Positions 7,518-15,285 of a DNA stretch of 50,088 bases are shown here, piece by piece. The notes beneath the pieces are model-generated. The model worked only from the letters and a program-made list of their open reading frames with translations, was not told the origin of the DNA and did no database searches. The stretch covers positions 1-50,088 of the forward strand of contig CALULT010000018.1 in the NCBI GenBank assembly GCA_944321565.1, written 5' to 3'. Numbering within the stretch: the stretch's first letter is position 1; each line of letters opens with the position of its first letter. Origin of the DNA: an uncultured Paraprevotella sp. GTDB lineage: Bacteria; Bacteroidota; Bacteroidia; Bacteroidales; Bacteroidaceae. Both the position numbers and the translations under genes were made by a program.

Positions 7518-8717
7518 ATGCGTATCTTACTAGCCAATAAATTTTATTACCGCCGTGGCGGTGACTGCGTCTGTATGCTCAACACGGAGCAGTTGCTGAG
7601 AGAGAAGGGGCACGACGTGGCGGTGTTTGCCATGGACTATCCGGAAAACCTCGACACGCCGTGGCGGAAGTATTTCCCGCAAAACATGGGCACGCTGATG
7701 GCTTTCACCCGGCCGTTCGGCTCGAGGGAGGTGAAGGACAAGTTCGGGCGGTTGCTGGATGATTTCCGGCCTGACGTGGTACACCTGCACAACATCCACA
7801 CGCAACTGTCTCCCGCCATCGCGGAACTTGCCCACGGGAAGGGGGCGAAGGTGGTGTGGACATTGCACGATTACAAGTTGCTTTGCCCGCGTTATGACTG
7901 CCTGCGTGGAGGCAAGGAGATTTGTGAGCGGTGTTTCGGCGGCGACAAAACACCTTGCAGGGCGAATCGCTGCATGAAAGGTTCGGCATTGGCTTCTTGG
8001 ATAGGTTATAAGGAAGCCATGGCATGGAACCGCGGACGGTTGGAGGCTTGCACCGACACGTTTGTCTGTCCGAGCCGTTTCATGGCAGGGAAAATGATGC
8101 AAGGCGGTTTCCGGAAAGACAAGTTGCAGGTGCTTTGCAACTTCATGGACACCGAGAGATGCCGCAGGGCGGATTATGGGAAGAAGGATGATTATTACTG
8201 CTATGTGGGGCGGCTGTCTCATGAGAAAGGCGTGGCCACGCTCATTGCGGCTGCCGCGCGGTTGCCTCATAGGCTGAAAGTGGTGGGTGGAGGGCCGTTG
8301 CTTGAACCGCTGAAAGCGGAAAGTGAAAGGTTGGAGGCCAACATAGAGTTTGTCGGCCATAAGCCGTGGGAAGAGATAAAGGAAATCGTAGGCCGTGCGC
8401 GTTTTGCGGTGATTCCATCGGAATGGTATGAAAACAACCCCTTGTCTGTGATTGAGGCCGAATGCTTGGGCACCCCCGTGCTGGGGGCGCATATCGGCGG
8501 CATACCAGAACTCATAGAGGAGAGCGTGAATGGCATGGCTTTTGAAAGCCGCAATGTGGAGGACTTGGCGGAGAAAATCAAGGCAATGTATTCCGCCACG
8601 TTCGATTACGGTGGCATTGCCGATAAGGCGCAGGGGCGTTTCGGCGCAGATGCCTATTATAGAGGGTTGATGGAGATTTACAGTAAGTGGAACCGCCGAG
8701 GTCATGCTTCTATGTGA
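7518..8717 (+). CDS. Glycosyltransferase family 4
   Basis: A 399-residue GT-B enzyme. The first strand MRILLANKFYYRRGGDCVCM, the acceptor-side VVHLHNIHTQLSP and VVWTLHDYKLLCPRYDC, the middle YVGRLSHEKGVATLI and the donor-side YENNPLSVIEAECLGTPV are all standard GT4 blocks. A Cys-rich insertion (residues about 125-156, five Cys) follows the HDYKLLCP motif, as in other Bacteroidales polysaccharide GT4 enzymes. It would transfer a hexose from a nucleotide sugar to a lipid-linked acceptor at the cytoplasmic membrane face. Base composition is much richer in GC than the polysaccharide genes at the window's start. The stretch of 83 bases before it shows no clear consensus promoter. Confidence 0.9.
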   Translation: MRILLANKFYYRRGGDCVCMLNTEQLLREKGHDVAVFAMDYPENLDTPWRKYFPQNMGTLMAFTRPFGSREVKDKFGRLLDDFRPDVVHLHNIHTQLSPAIAELAHGKGAKVVWTLHDYKLLCPRYDCLRGGKEICERCFGGDKTPCRANRCMKGSALASWIGYKEAMAWNRGRLEACTDTFVCPSRFMAGKMMQGGFRKDKLQVLCNFMDTERCRRADYGKKDDYYCYVGRLSHEKGVATLIAAAARLPHRLKVVGGGPLLEPLKAESERLEANIEFVGHKPWEEIKEIVGRARFAVIPSEWYENNPLSVIEAECLGTPVLGAHIGGIPELIEESVNGMAFESRNVEDLAEKIKAMYSATFDYGGIADKAQGRFGADAYYRGLMEIYSKWNRRGHASM

Positions 8718-8731
8718 ATTTTCAAAACAAA

Positions 8732-8763
8732 TTTGCTAATCTTCCCAACAATTCTTATCTTTG
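8732..8763 (+). promoter_or_regulatory. Promoter for the Rpn-type nuclease gene, TTTG-N20-TATCTTTG
   Basis: TTTG at 8732-8735 and TATCTTTG at 8756-8763. Transcription should begin near 8770, at or after the upstream in-frame ATG (8768). The second ATG at 8789 is therefore the likelier start of the downstream gene. Confidence 0.7.
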
Positions 8764-8788
8764 GGGCATGAAGGAAAGAGAAAGATAT

Positions 8789-9814
8789 ATGGCCCACTTC
8801 GTGAACCCGTTTACGGACATCGGCTTCAAAATCATCTTCGGGCAACCGGCCAGCAAGGAATTGCTCATCACCTTGCTGAACGAACTGCTTGCAGGCGAAC
8901 ACCACATCGAAGACTTGACGTTTATCGACAAGGAAGACAATTCGGACAACGTGAATGACAGGGGCATTATTTTCGACCTCTATTGCCTGACCTCAAGCGG
9001 GGAATACATCATCGTGGAGATGCAGAACCGTTGGCATAGCAATTTCTTGGATCGCACGTTGTATTATGTATGTCGTGCCATCAGTCGATTGATAGAACGG
9101 CCTGTGGCGGACGAGGTGGATTTGCCTGCCAGCGGGAATGATGGTGTGACGGGTGTTAAGGAAGCACAGCCCCGTTATGGAGACCGTTACAGGTTATCCA
9201 CAGTGTATGGGATATTCCTGATGAACTTTAAGGAAGCAAAATTGGAGCCGAAATTCCGCACGGACGCAGTGGTAGCCGACAGGGAGAACGGGAAGGTGGT
9301 GAATCCGCACTTCCGCCAAATCTACCTGCAATTCCCTTATTTCACCAAGCAATTGGAGGATTGCGTGACATTGTATGACAAACTAATCTATGCATTGAAG
9401 AATATGAATGAATGGAACAGAATGCCAGATGCGCTGAAGGAACAGGTATTCAAGCACCTGGAACGGCTTGCAGCTGTGGCAAACCTGTCGGAAGCGAACC
9501 GAGTGGCGTACGACAAGGCGGTGGACCGCTTCTATGTCAGCCGGATTTACGAGGAGGACATGCAGGACAGAGTAGAGAATGCGATGCGGGAAGGCAGAGA
9601 GAAAGGGATGCGGGAAGGCAGAGAGGAAGGGATGAAGGAAGGCAGAGAGGAAGGGATGAAGGAAGGGATGAAGGAAGGGATGAAGGAAGGAAAGAAGGAA
9701 GGAAAGAAGGAAGGAAAATTGGAAGATGCACAAAACTTGAAACGTTTAGGCGTGTCTCTAGACATCATATCGCAAGCTACGGGGCTTAGCCTGGGAGATA
9801 TTGAGAATTTGTAA
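8789..9814 (+). CDS. Rpn-family PD-(D/E)XK nuclease/transposase-like protein (PDDEXK_2)
   Basis: A 341-residue protein of the recombination-promoting nuclease type. It opens with the hallmark MAHFVNPFTDIGFKIIFG. The nuclease core is GIIFDLYCLTSSGEYIIVEMQNRW, giving D...E-x-Q. Members found across Bacteroidales are believed to nick or cut DNA and promote RecA-independent recombination. After about residue 265 the protein becomes a charged helix of near-repeats (REGREKGMREGREEGMKEG), then a short globular end (LGVSLDIISQATGLSLGDIENL) seen at the C-terminus of many family members. The start was chosen from the promoter position. An upstream ATG at 8768 would add seven residues. Confidence 0.85.
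   Translation: MAHFVNPFTDIGFKIIFGQPASKELLITLLNELLAGEHHIEDLTFIDKEDNSDNVNDRGIIFDLYCLTSSGEYIIVEMQNRWHSNFLDRTLYYVCRAISRLIERPVADEVDLPASGNDGVTGVKEAQPRYGDRYRLSTVYGIFLMNFKEAKLEPKFRTDAVVADRENGKVVNPHFRQIYLQFPYFTKQLEDCVTLYDKLIYALKNMNEWNRMPDALKEQVFKHLERLAAVANLSEANRVAYDKAVDRFYVSRIYEEDMQDRVENAMREGREKGMREGREEGMKEGREEGMKEGMKEGMKEGKKEGKKEGKLEDAQNLKRLGVSLDIISQATGLSLGDIENL
9584..9717 (+). repeat. Low-complexity GGAAGGxATGA tandem repeat inside the Rpn-type gene
   Basis: About 130 purine-rich bases made of 12-base-like units (variants of ATGAAGGAAGGG and ATGCGGGAAGGCAGAGAG), encoding (M/K)(K/R)EG(R/K/M)EEG repeats. Units are multiples of three, so slippage would change tail length without breaking the frame. 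Confidence 0.85.
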
Positions 9815-9941
9815 ATAGATACAGTTTAATCCGGAAAACGTACTGAAACGGGATGCCTGAAGGGGCAGGCGGCTCGTTTGCGTACCAACGGCGAATACGC
9901 CATTGGCAACAGCTTGACATATCTGTTCATTTCTATAATGC

Positions 9942-11027
9942 ATGCTTGAAAGGTTCTTTTATCTTATACGTCTTTCCATCGGTACGGAAGAAATCCGTCC
10001 CGGCATGATGGCCGCCCTTTCCGCACAAGACTGGCTTTCCCTTTGGATTTTGGCAAAAAGGCAGGCCATGGCGGGCATCTTTTTCGGGGGCATCGAGAAG
10101 TTGCCGGCGGAGGAACGGCCGCCCCGTGAGGTGTTGATGCCGTGGATTGCTGTGGCAGAACGGGTCAAGGCGGCTAACCGGTTTCTGAACCGCAGGGCGG
10201 CGGAAGTAAGCGCGCGGCTTAGGGCGGACGGATGGCGGCATTGCATCCTGAAGGGACAAGGTGTGGCCACATTTTATCCTGAACCCTTGCTGCGCCAGCC
10301 GGGAGACATCGACGTGTGGATGATGGGGGCGCGGCGGGATGTCCTCCGTTACTTGGAAGACCGCTATGGGCGCATGGCACTTTGTTATTTGCATGCGGAT
10401 GCCCATGGCAAGGGGGCGGAGGCAGTGGAATACCATTTTACCCCATCGTTTGCCACCTCGCCTTTTCGCAATCGGCGGCTTCAACAGTGGTTCGCAGCCC
10501 AGGCGGACGCCCAGGCGGGGCATTATGTGGACTTGCCGGAAGGGGCGGGGGAGATTCCCGTCCCCACGCAGGCATTCAACGAAATATATATGCTCCATCA
10601 CATTTACCGCCATCTGTTCAGCGAAGGCGTCGGATTGAGGCAGGTGTGCGACTATGCCGTGTTGCTTATACGGCGTGAGGACACGGAAGGCACGTCCGCG
10701 ATGTTGCGCAGGTTGGGGCTGGAAGATTTCGCCCGGGGCTTGGCTTGGATTTTGATGTCCTGTTTCCATCTTCCCGAAAGCAAATTGTATTGTACTCCCG
10801 ACGGGCGGCAAGGGCGGTTTATTTTCAATGAAATCATGCGCAGTGGAAACTTCGGGCAATATGACGCCCGTTTCAACCCTTTGCCCCAAGGGGCGGGCAA
10901 ACTCCGACGCGCATGTCACAAGGCGAGGCGCAATTTTTCTTTCGTCCGGAGCTATCCCGGAGAGGTCGTGTGGTATCTTCCTTTTATGGCGTGGGAGACG
11001 TTGTGCTACAAGCTACCCCACCGGTAA
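9942..11027 (+). CDS. Nucleotidyltransferase-fold protein (NTP_transf_5-like)
   Basis: A 361-residue member of the uncharacterised nucleotidyltransferase family often placed in exopolysaccharide and some peptide-modification clusters. The fold signature is CILKGQGVATFYP, followed by GDIDVWM at about residues 125-131, which carries the two metal-binding aspartates. Later blocks VEYHFTPSF, FNEIYMLHHIYRHLFSEGVGLRQVCDYAVLL match the family's helical C-terminal part. By analogy with the superfamily it may transfer a nucleotide to a protein, sugar or small molecule; the substrate is unknown. It sits between an Rpn gene and a radical SAM gene, both in the same direction. Confidence 0.78.
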   Translation: MLERFFYLIRLSIGTEEIRPGMMAALSAQDWLSLWILAKRQAMAGIFFGGIEKLPAEERPPREVLMPWIAVAERVKAANRFLNRRAAEVSARLRADGWRHCILKGQGVATFYPEPLLRQPGDIDVWMMGARRDVLRYLEDRYGRMALCYLHADAHGKGAEAVEYHFTPSFATSPFRNRRLQQWFAAQADAQAGHYVDLPEGAGEIPVPTQAFNEIYMLHHIYRHLFSEGVGLRQVCDYAVLLIRREDTEGTSAMLRRLGLEDFARGLAWILMSCFHLPESKLYCTPDGRQGRFIFNEIMRSGNFGQYDARFNPLPQGAGKLRRACHKARRNFSFVRSYPGEVVWYLPFMAWETLCYKLPHR

Positions 11028-11048
11028 CGGCGTGTCGCGGTAAAAATA

Positions 11049-11125
11049 GAAGTAGTACTTACTTTGCCAAGTAAGATATCTTCTTTGACCAAGTAAGATA
11101 TCTTCTTTGGCCATCGAAGTATATC
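11049..11125 (+). repeat. Dispersed palindromic repeat cluster, copy A
   Basis: The 36 bases at 11049-11084 match the complement of 44972-45007 at 35 of 36 positions. The centre is a palindrome of the type CTTACTTnGCCAAGTAAG. Two partial copies follow directly (CCAAGTAAGATATCTTCTTTGG at 11089-11110, then CGAAGTATATCTTCTT). The cluster lies just after the nucleotidyltransferase gene and before the radical SAM gene. Confidence 0.75.
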
Positions 11126-11263
11126 TTCTTTTTTGGGTGCTCCTTATATTTTGTCCCAAAGGAGCATAATCCCCTTGTCTGCGAAGTGCATAAAATGGGG
11201 CTTTATATATCCTGCGCCGGGAATACACGGAAATCAAGATTATACATAGAAACAAAATTCATA

Positions 11264-12334
11264 ATGATGACAGACACAAAAATCCCGCGTCCGACGGACG
11301 CTAGCATTATCCTGACGTATCGGTGTCCGATGCGTTGCCAAATGTGTAACATCTGGCAGAACCCAACGAAGAAGAGTGAGGAAATCAAGGCAAGCGACCT
11401 GAGGTCGCTGCCGCAGCTGAAGTTCATCAATCTCACGGGCGGCGAGCCGTTCATCCGCGAGGATCTGGAGGAAATCGTCGCGGAGTGCTACAAGCATTCG
11501 CCGCGTATCGTTATCTCTACTTCGGGGTGGTTTGAAGACCGGGTAGTGGCGTTGGCAAAGAAATTCCCGAATATCGGCATCCGCATCTCCATCGAGGGGC
11601 TGAGCCAGAAGAACGACGAGCTGCGCGGCCACGCCGGCGGCTTCGACAAGGGGCTTCGCACCCTGCTCACCCTGAAGCACATGGGCCTGAAGGACATCGG
11701 TTTCGGCTGCACGGTGTCCAACCACAACTCGCGCGACATGCTTTCGCTCTACCAGCTGTCGCTTTCCCTGGGCATGGAGTTCGCCACGGCGGCTTTCCAT
11801 AACTCTTATTATTTCCACAAGGGCGACAATGTGATCACGAACAAGGAAGAGGTTTGCGGAAACTTCCGCCAGCTGATAGAATGGCAGTTGAAGGAGAAGC
11901 ATCCGAAGAGCTGGTTCCGCGCGTGGTTCAACATGGGGCTTATCAACTACATCGAGGGCGGCCGGCGCATGTTGCCCTGCGAGGCCGGCATGGTGAATTT
12001 CTTCATCGACCCGTGGGGCGAGGTGATGCCTTGCAACGGCCTGGAGGAAAAGTATTGGAAGGAGAGCATGGGCAACATCCACGACAAGCCGTTCATGGAA
12101 ATCTGGGAGAGCGAACAGGCCCAAAAAGTCCGCCAAATGGTGCGCCGCTGCCCGAAGAACTGCTGGATGGTTGGCACGGCCAGCCCCGTGATGCACAAGT
12201 ACATCAAATATCCGATGAAATGGGCATTGGAGAACAAGCTGCGCTCCATGCAGGGCAAGCCCGCCTGCATCGACCCGAAGTGGTGCGACGTGGGGCAAGA
12301 CCCGTGCCAAGGGGATTTGAGGGAGAAGTTCTGA
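11264..12334 (+). CDS. Radical SAM/SPASM domain enzyme
   Basis: A 356-residue iron-sulfur enzyme. The S-adenosylmethionine-binding cluster motif is CPMRCQMC (Cys21, Cys25, Cys28), followed by the GGEP motif (LTGGEPF) and a TIM-barrel core. The C-terminal part carries the SPASM-type cysteines, beginning with LPCEAG and PWGEVMPCNGLEE and ending with RCPKNCW and further Cys residues. SPASM members modify peptides, sugars or other small substrates through a 5'-deoxyadenosyl radical. Lying among glycosyltransferase genes and after a nucleotidyltransferase-fold gene, it probably acts on a surface-polysaccharide building block, although a peptide substrate is possible. I start at MMTDTK; the frame stays open upstream to 11186 through sequence that does not resemble the family. 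Confidence 0.85.
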   Translation: MMTDTKIPRPTDASIILTYRCPMRCQMCNIWQNPTKKSEEIKASDLRSLPQLKFINLTGGEPFIREDLEEIVAECYKHSPRIVISTSGWFEDRVVALAKKFPNIGIRISIEGLSQKNDELRGHAGGFDKGLRTLLTLKHMGLKDIGFGCTVSNHNSRDMLSLYQLSLSLGMEFATAAFHNSYYFHKGDNVITNKEEVCGNFRQLIEWQLKEKHPKSWFRAWFNMGLINYIEGGRRMLPCEAGMVNFFIDPWGEVMPCNGLEEKYWKESMGNIHDKPFMEIWESEQAQKVRQMVRRCPKNCWMVGTASPVMHKYIKYPMKWALENKLRSMQGKPACIDPKWCDVGQDPCQGDLREKF

Positions 12335-12425
12335 GTAAGCAGGATAGATATCCTCAATCAACCCGATGCTTTTTGGATACCGGGTCACAAGGTTGTTGTT
12401 CGGGCTGTGAGGTTATGGTGCCATC

Positions 12426-12536
12426 TCATTTTTTTCTTTTCCCCCTTGCCCAAAGCCATGCGGCGGAGAGGCAGGAGAGGAGCACGATGCCCGCATATTG
12501 TGCGGTTTCTATGATTTGCCGGGAAGTCTTTTTCAT
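12426..12536 (-). CDS. 36-residue single-span membrane peptide, opposite strand
   Basis: Encodes MKKTSRQIIETAQYAGIVLL and then CLSAAWLWARGKRKK-type residues: a Lys-rich start, one hydrophobic helix (about residues 14-29) and a basic end. It lies in the 412-base gap between two rightward genes. A consensus promoter reading leftward ends about 90 bases upstream. Start, helix and basic tail look like a real small membrane protein, for instance a subunit stabiliser, a type I toxin-like peptide or a substrate precursor. I recognise no named family. Its terminus is 92 bases from the convergent radical SAM gene's stop. Confidence 0.55.
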   Translation of the reverse strand: MKKTSRQIIETAQYAGIVLLSCLSAAWLWARGKRKK

Positions 12537-12627
12537 GGTCGGGGGTGTCTGTGTGGCCACGCCGTGTATGTTGTCAACGGCGTATCATTCTCTGTGTGAA
12601 TTTGCGTTGGCCAATATTGTGTCATGG

Positions 12628-12659
12628 CAAAGGTATGAATGTTATTGATGGAATCCAAA
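12628..12659 (-). promoter_or_regulatory. Promoter for the small membrane peptide gene, TTTG-N20-TACCTTTG
   Basis: Read on the minus strand, TTTG (12659-12656) and TACCTTTG (12635-12628) are separated by 20 bases, a full match to the Bacteroidales consensus. RNA would start near 12621, giving a leader of about 85 bases. The adjacent 12660-12680 contains two small palindromes (TTCTTATAAGAA and GGATTTGAATCC) that could also serve the rightward glycosyltransferase gene. Confidence 0.6.
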
Positions 12660-12746
12660 TTTCTTATAAGAATTTTGGATTTGAATCCGAAAATATTCCG
12701 GGACTCCAGAAGGATTGTCCCATAATCTTATAATCCTGCAAACTTT

Positions 12747-13853
12747 ATGAAAATAGTTGTGACCGGTACCCGTGGCATCCCGAATGTCATGGGTGGCGTG
12801 GAGACGCATTGCGAAGAGCTGTTCCCGAGGTTGGCGGAACGCGGCTTTGACGTGACTGTAATCAGAAGGAAGAGTTACGTCAACGACTGTCTGACGGAAT
12901 GGAAAGGCGTGAAACTGGCGGACATAGAAAGTCCGAAGAAGAAGTCGTTCGAGGCCATCGTCCATACCTTCAGGGCGATAAACGCGGCGAAGCGCCTCGG
13001 GGCGGACATCGTCCATGTGCATGCCATAGGGCCTGCCCTGCTGGTGCCTTACGCCAAGATGCTGGGCATGAAGGTGGTGTTCACCCACCACGGGCCGGAT
13101 TACGACCGCGCCAAGTGGGGATGGGCGGCCAAAGCCATGTTGAAGCTCGGCGAACGTTTCGGTTGCATGTTTGCCGATGATGTGGTTGTCATTTCCGATG
13201 TCATTCGCAATCTGATAAAGCGCAAATATGGGCGGATAAGCCGTGTACACCTTATTTATAATGGCGTGTCGCAACCTGAAATCTGCGACTATCCGGAGTA
13301 TTTTGCCGAATTAGGCATCACACAAGGGCAGTATGTTTTGGGAATGTGCCGTTTCGTGCCGGAAAAAAATCTTCATCATCTCGTGGAAGCGTTCGTCAAG
13401 GCAAAGGAGGACTTACCTGGTGGGAGGGACATGAAACTGGTGTTGGCTGGCGATACGGATTTCGAGGACGATTATTCGCGGAACTTGAAAGAAACGGCCC
13501 GTAAAAGCGGTGTGGTGCTGACGGGCTTCATCAAAGGACGCAGGTTACACTCGTTGCTCACTCATTGCCGTTGTTATTGTTTGCCGTCGAGCCACGAGGG
13601 ACTTCCCATTGCGTTGCTTGAGGCGATGAGTTATGGGGTGAAGGTGGTTGTGAGCGACATTCCCGCCAACCTCGAAGTGGGACTAAATAAGGAGGATTAT
13701 TTTCCAGTTGGAAACGTGGACATGTTGGCTGAAAGGTTGAAAACCCTGATGGAGCGTCCTTTGGAGCATGTTGATTATGACATGGGGAAATACGATTGGG
13801 AGAAAATCGCAGACCAGATGGCGGAAGTGTATCGGGATATTGTTCATTCTTGA
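12747..13853 (+). CDS. Glycosyltransferase family 4 (DUF1972/WcaL-like)
   Basis: A 368-residue GT-B enzyme. It begins MKIVVTGTRGIPNVMGGVET, the glycine-rich N-terminal signature of the DUF1972 group (rhamnosyl- or glucosyltransferases of exopolysaccharide pathways). It continues with DIVHVHAIGPALL, VVFTHHGPDYDRAKWG, a donor-domain YVLGMCRFVPEKNLHHLVEAF and the catalytic SSHEGLPIALLEAMSYG (E-x7-E). It would act on a nucleotide sugar at the cytoplasmic face of the membrane. It is the last rightward gene before the convergent amino-acid operon. No exact consensus promoter is seen in the 86 bases between the convergent small-gene promoter and its ATG. Confidence 0.9.
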   Translation: MKIVVTGTRGIPNVMGGVETHCEELFPRLAERGFDVTVIRRKSYVNDCLTEWKGVKLADIESPKKKSFEAIVHTFRAINAAKRLGADIVHVHAIGPALLVPYAKMLGMKVVFTHHGPDYDRAKWGWAAKAMLKLGERFGCMFADDVVVISDVIRNLIKRKYGRISRVHLIYNGVSQPEICDYPEYFAELGITQGQYVLGMCRFVPEKNLHHLVEAFVKAKEDLPGGRDMKLVLAGDTDFEDDYSRNLKETARKSGVVLTGFIKGRRLHSLLTHCRCYCLPSSHEGLPIALLEAMSYGVKVVVSDIPANLEVGLNKEDYFPVGNVDMLAERLKTLMERPLEHVDYDMGKYDWEKIADQMAEVYRDIVHS

Positions 13854-13890
13854 TTATTCTAAAAATGGATGCGTCAAGTATGATGGGCGA

Positions 13891-13919
13891 ACTTTTTGTA
13901 GAAATTCAAAACCGTTTCT
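13891..13919 (+). repeat. 29-base dispersed repeat, copy 1
   Basis: Begins ACTTTTTGTAGAAATTCAAA and matches 40671-40699 at 27 of 29 bases. Both copies lie shortly after the 3' end of a rightward gene (38 bases after the GT4 stop here, 170 bases after the AraC-type stop there). Confidence 0.65.
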
Positions 13920-13947
13920 AAATCTTCGGAATTTTGCAATTTGTGCA

Positions 13948-13990
13948 ACATCCGGTGAAGTATGACATGTTCATGTTTCACCGGATGTTT
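13948..13990 (+). terminator. Intrinsic terminator between convergent genes
   Basis: A 12-base inverted repeat, ACATCCGGTGAA (13948-13959) and TTCACCGGATGT (13977-13988), followed by TTTT. It would end the rightward polysaccharide transcript and may also serve the leftward dapL message. Confidence 0.75.
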
Positions 13991-14028
13991 TCGTTATATG
14001 CAACTGTGAACGTTGTGCTATGCCCTTT

Positions 14029-15258
14029 TTATGCCCACTCCTTGATGCGCCGCATGGCTTCCTCGCAGTCTTCGCGTTTTCCGAAAGCCGTGAGGCGGAG
14101 GTAGCCTTCGCCGCTGGGGCCGAAGCCCACGCCCGGTGTGCCCACCACGTTCACTTCGTAGAGCAGTTGTTCGAAGAAACGCCAGGACTCCATGCCTTGT
14201 GGGGTTTGCAGCCAGATGTAGGGCGCGTTCACGCCGCCATATACCGTGAAGCCTGCGGTTTGCAGACCTTCGCGCATAATGCGGGCGTTCTCCATGTAAT
14301 AGTCGATGGTGGCCCTCACCTGTGCTTTCCCTTCGGGGGAATAGATGGCTTCCGCTCCGCGCTGGGTGATGTAGCTCGTGCCATTGAACTTGGTGCATTG
14401 GCGGCGGTTCCATAGCGGGTTGAGGGGGACGCGCTGTCCGTTGAGCGTGGCTGCCGTGAGTTCCTTGGGCACGACGGTGTAGCCGCAGCGCACTCCTGTG
14501 AATCCGGCTGTCTTGGAGAAGCTGCGGAACTCGATGGCGCACCGTTTCGCTCCCCGGATTTCATAGATGGAGTGTGGCACGCCCGGCTCGCGGATGTAAG
14601 CCTCGTAGGCCGCGTCGAAGAAAATCAGCGTGTCGTTGGCCAATGCGTAGTCCACCCATTTCTTCAGTTCCTCCTTGGTCAGCGTCGTGCCCGTGGGGTT
14701 GTTGGGATAGCACAGGTAGATGATGTCCACGCGGCGGTCGGGGAGTTGCGGGATGAAATGGTTCTCAGCCGTGCAGGGGAGGTAGGTCACGTTGCTCCAC
14801 CTTCCGTCTGCATTCAATTCGCCGGCCCGTCCGCACATGACGTTGCTGTCGATATACACCGGATAGATGGGGTCGGTCACGCCCATGCTGTTGTCCCAGC
14901 GCAGAATCTCGCCGATGTTGCCCGTGTCGCTTTTCGCGCCGTCGTTGATGAACACTTCTTGTGGGCTGAGGTTGATGCCGCGCGGGGCGAAATCGTTTTT
15001 GAGGATGGCTTCGATGAGGAAGCCGTAGCCTTGTTCCGGCCCATAGCCGTGGAATGTCTTTTCGTCCGCCATCTCGTCCACGGCGCGGTGCATGGCTTCG
15101 ATGCAAGCCTGAGGCAGGGGGCGGGTCACGTCGCCGATGCCCAGGCGGATGAGCCGTTTGCCGGGATGGGTGACCTTGAATGCGTTTATTTTCTTCGCGA
15201 TGTCCGAGAAAAGGTAATTTCCCGGGAGTTTGAGGTAATGTTCGTTGACTAATGCCAT
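14029..15258 (-). CDS. dapL: LL-diaminopimelate aminotransferase
   Basis: Converts tetrahydrodipicolinate directly to LL-2,6-diaminopimelate with glutamate as amino donor, the short lysine route used by Bacteroidales, plants and chlamydiae. The 409-residue length is typical. PLP-fold motifs are present: [18 protein letters not shown], and the Schiff-base lysine in [10 protein letters not shown] (Lys249). The N-terminal [19 protein letters not shown] is characteristic of DapL. It is the last gene of the minus-strand block and starts 27 bases after dapF, which converts its product onward to meso-DAP for peptidoglycan and lysine. Confidence 0.96.
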   Translation of the reverse strand: MALVNEHYLKLPGNYLFSDIAKKINAFKVTHPGKRLIRLGIGDVTRPLPQACIEAMHRAVDEMADEKTFHGYGPEQGYGFLIEAILKNDFAPRGINLSPQEVFINDGAKSDTGNIGEILRWDNSMGVTDPIYPVYIDSNVMCGRAGELNADGRWSNVTYLPCTAENHFIPQLPDRRVDIIYLCYPNNPTGTTLTKEELKKWVDYALANDTLIFFDAAYEAYIREPGVPHSIYEIRGAKRCAIEFRSFSKTAGFTGVRCGYTVVPKELTAATLNGQRVPLNPLWNRRQCTKFNGTSYITQRGAEAIYSPEGKAQVRATIDYYMENARIMREGLQTAGFTVYGGVNAPYIWLQTPQGMESWRFFEQLLYEVNVVGTPGVGFGPSGEGYLRLTAFGKREDCEEAMRRIKEWA

Positions 15259-15285
15259 GTTGCTATATTATAATAAGGTGTACTG

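Noticed and set aside
9758-9943. Minus-strand 61-codon frame between the Rpn-type and nucleotidyltransferase genes
   Set aside because: It overlaps the Rpn gene's end and has no promoter or recognisable domain.
11854-12648. Plus-strand frame extending from the radical SAM gene into the following gap
   Set aside because: Out-of-frame overlap; the part in the gap is explained better by the leftward small peptide gene and its promoter.
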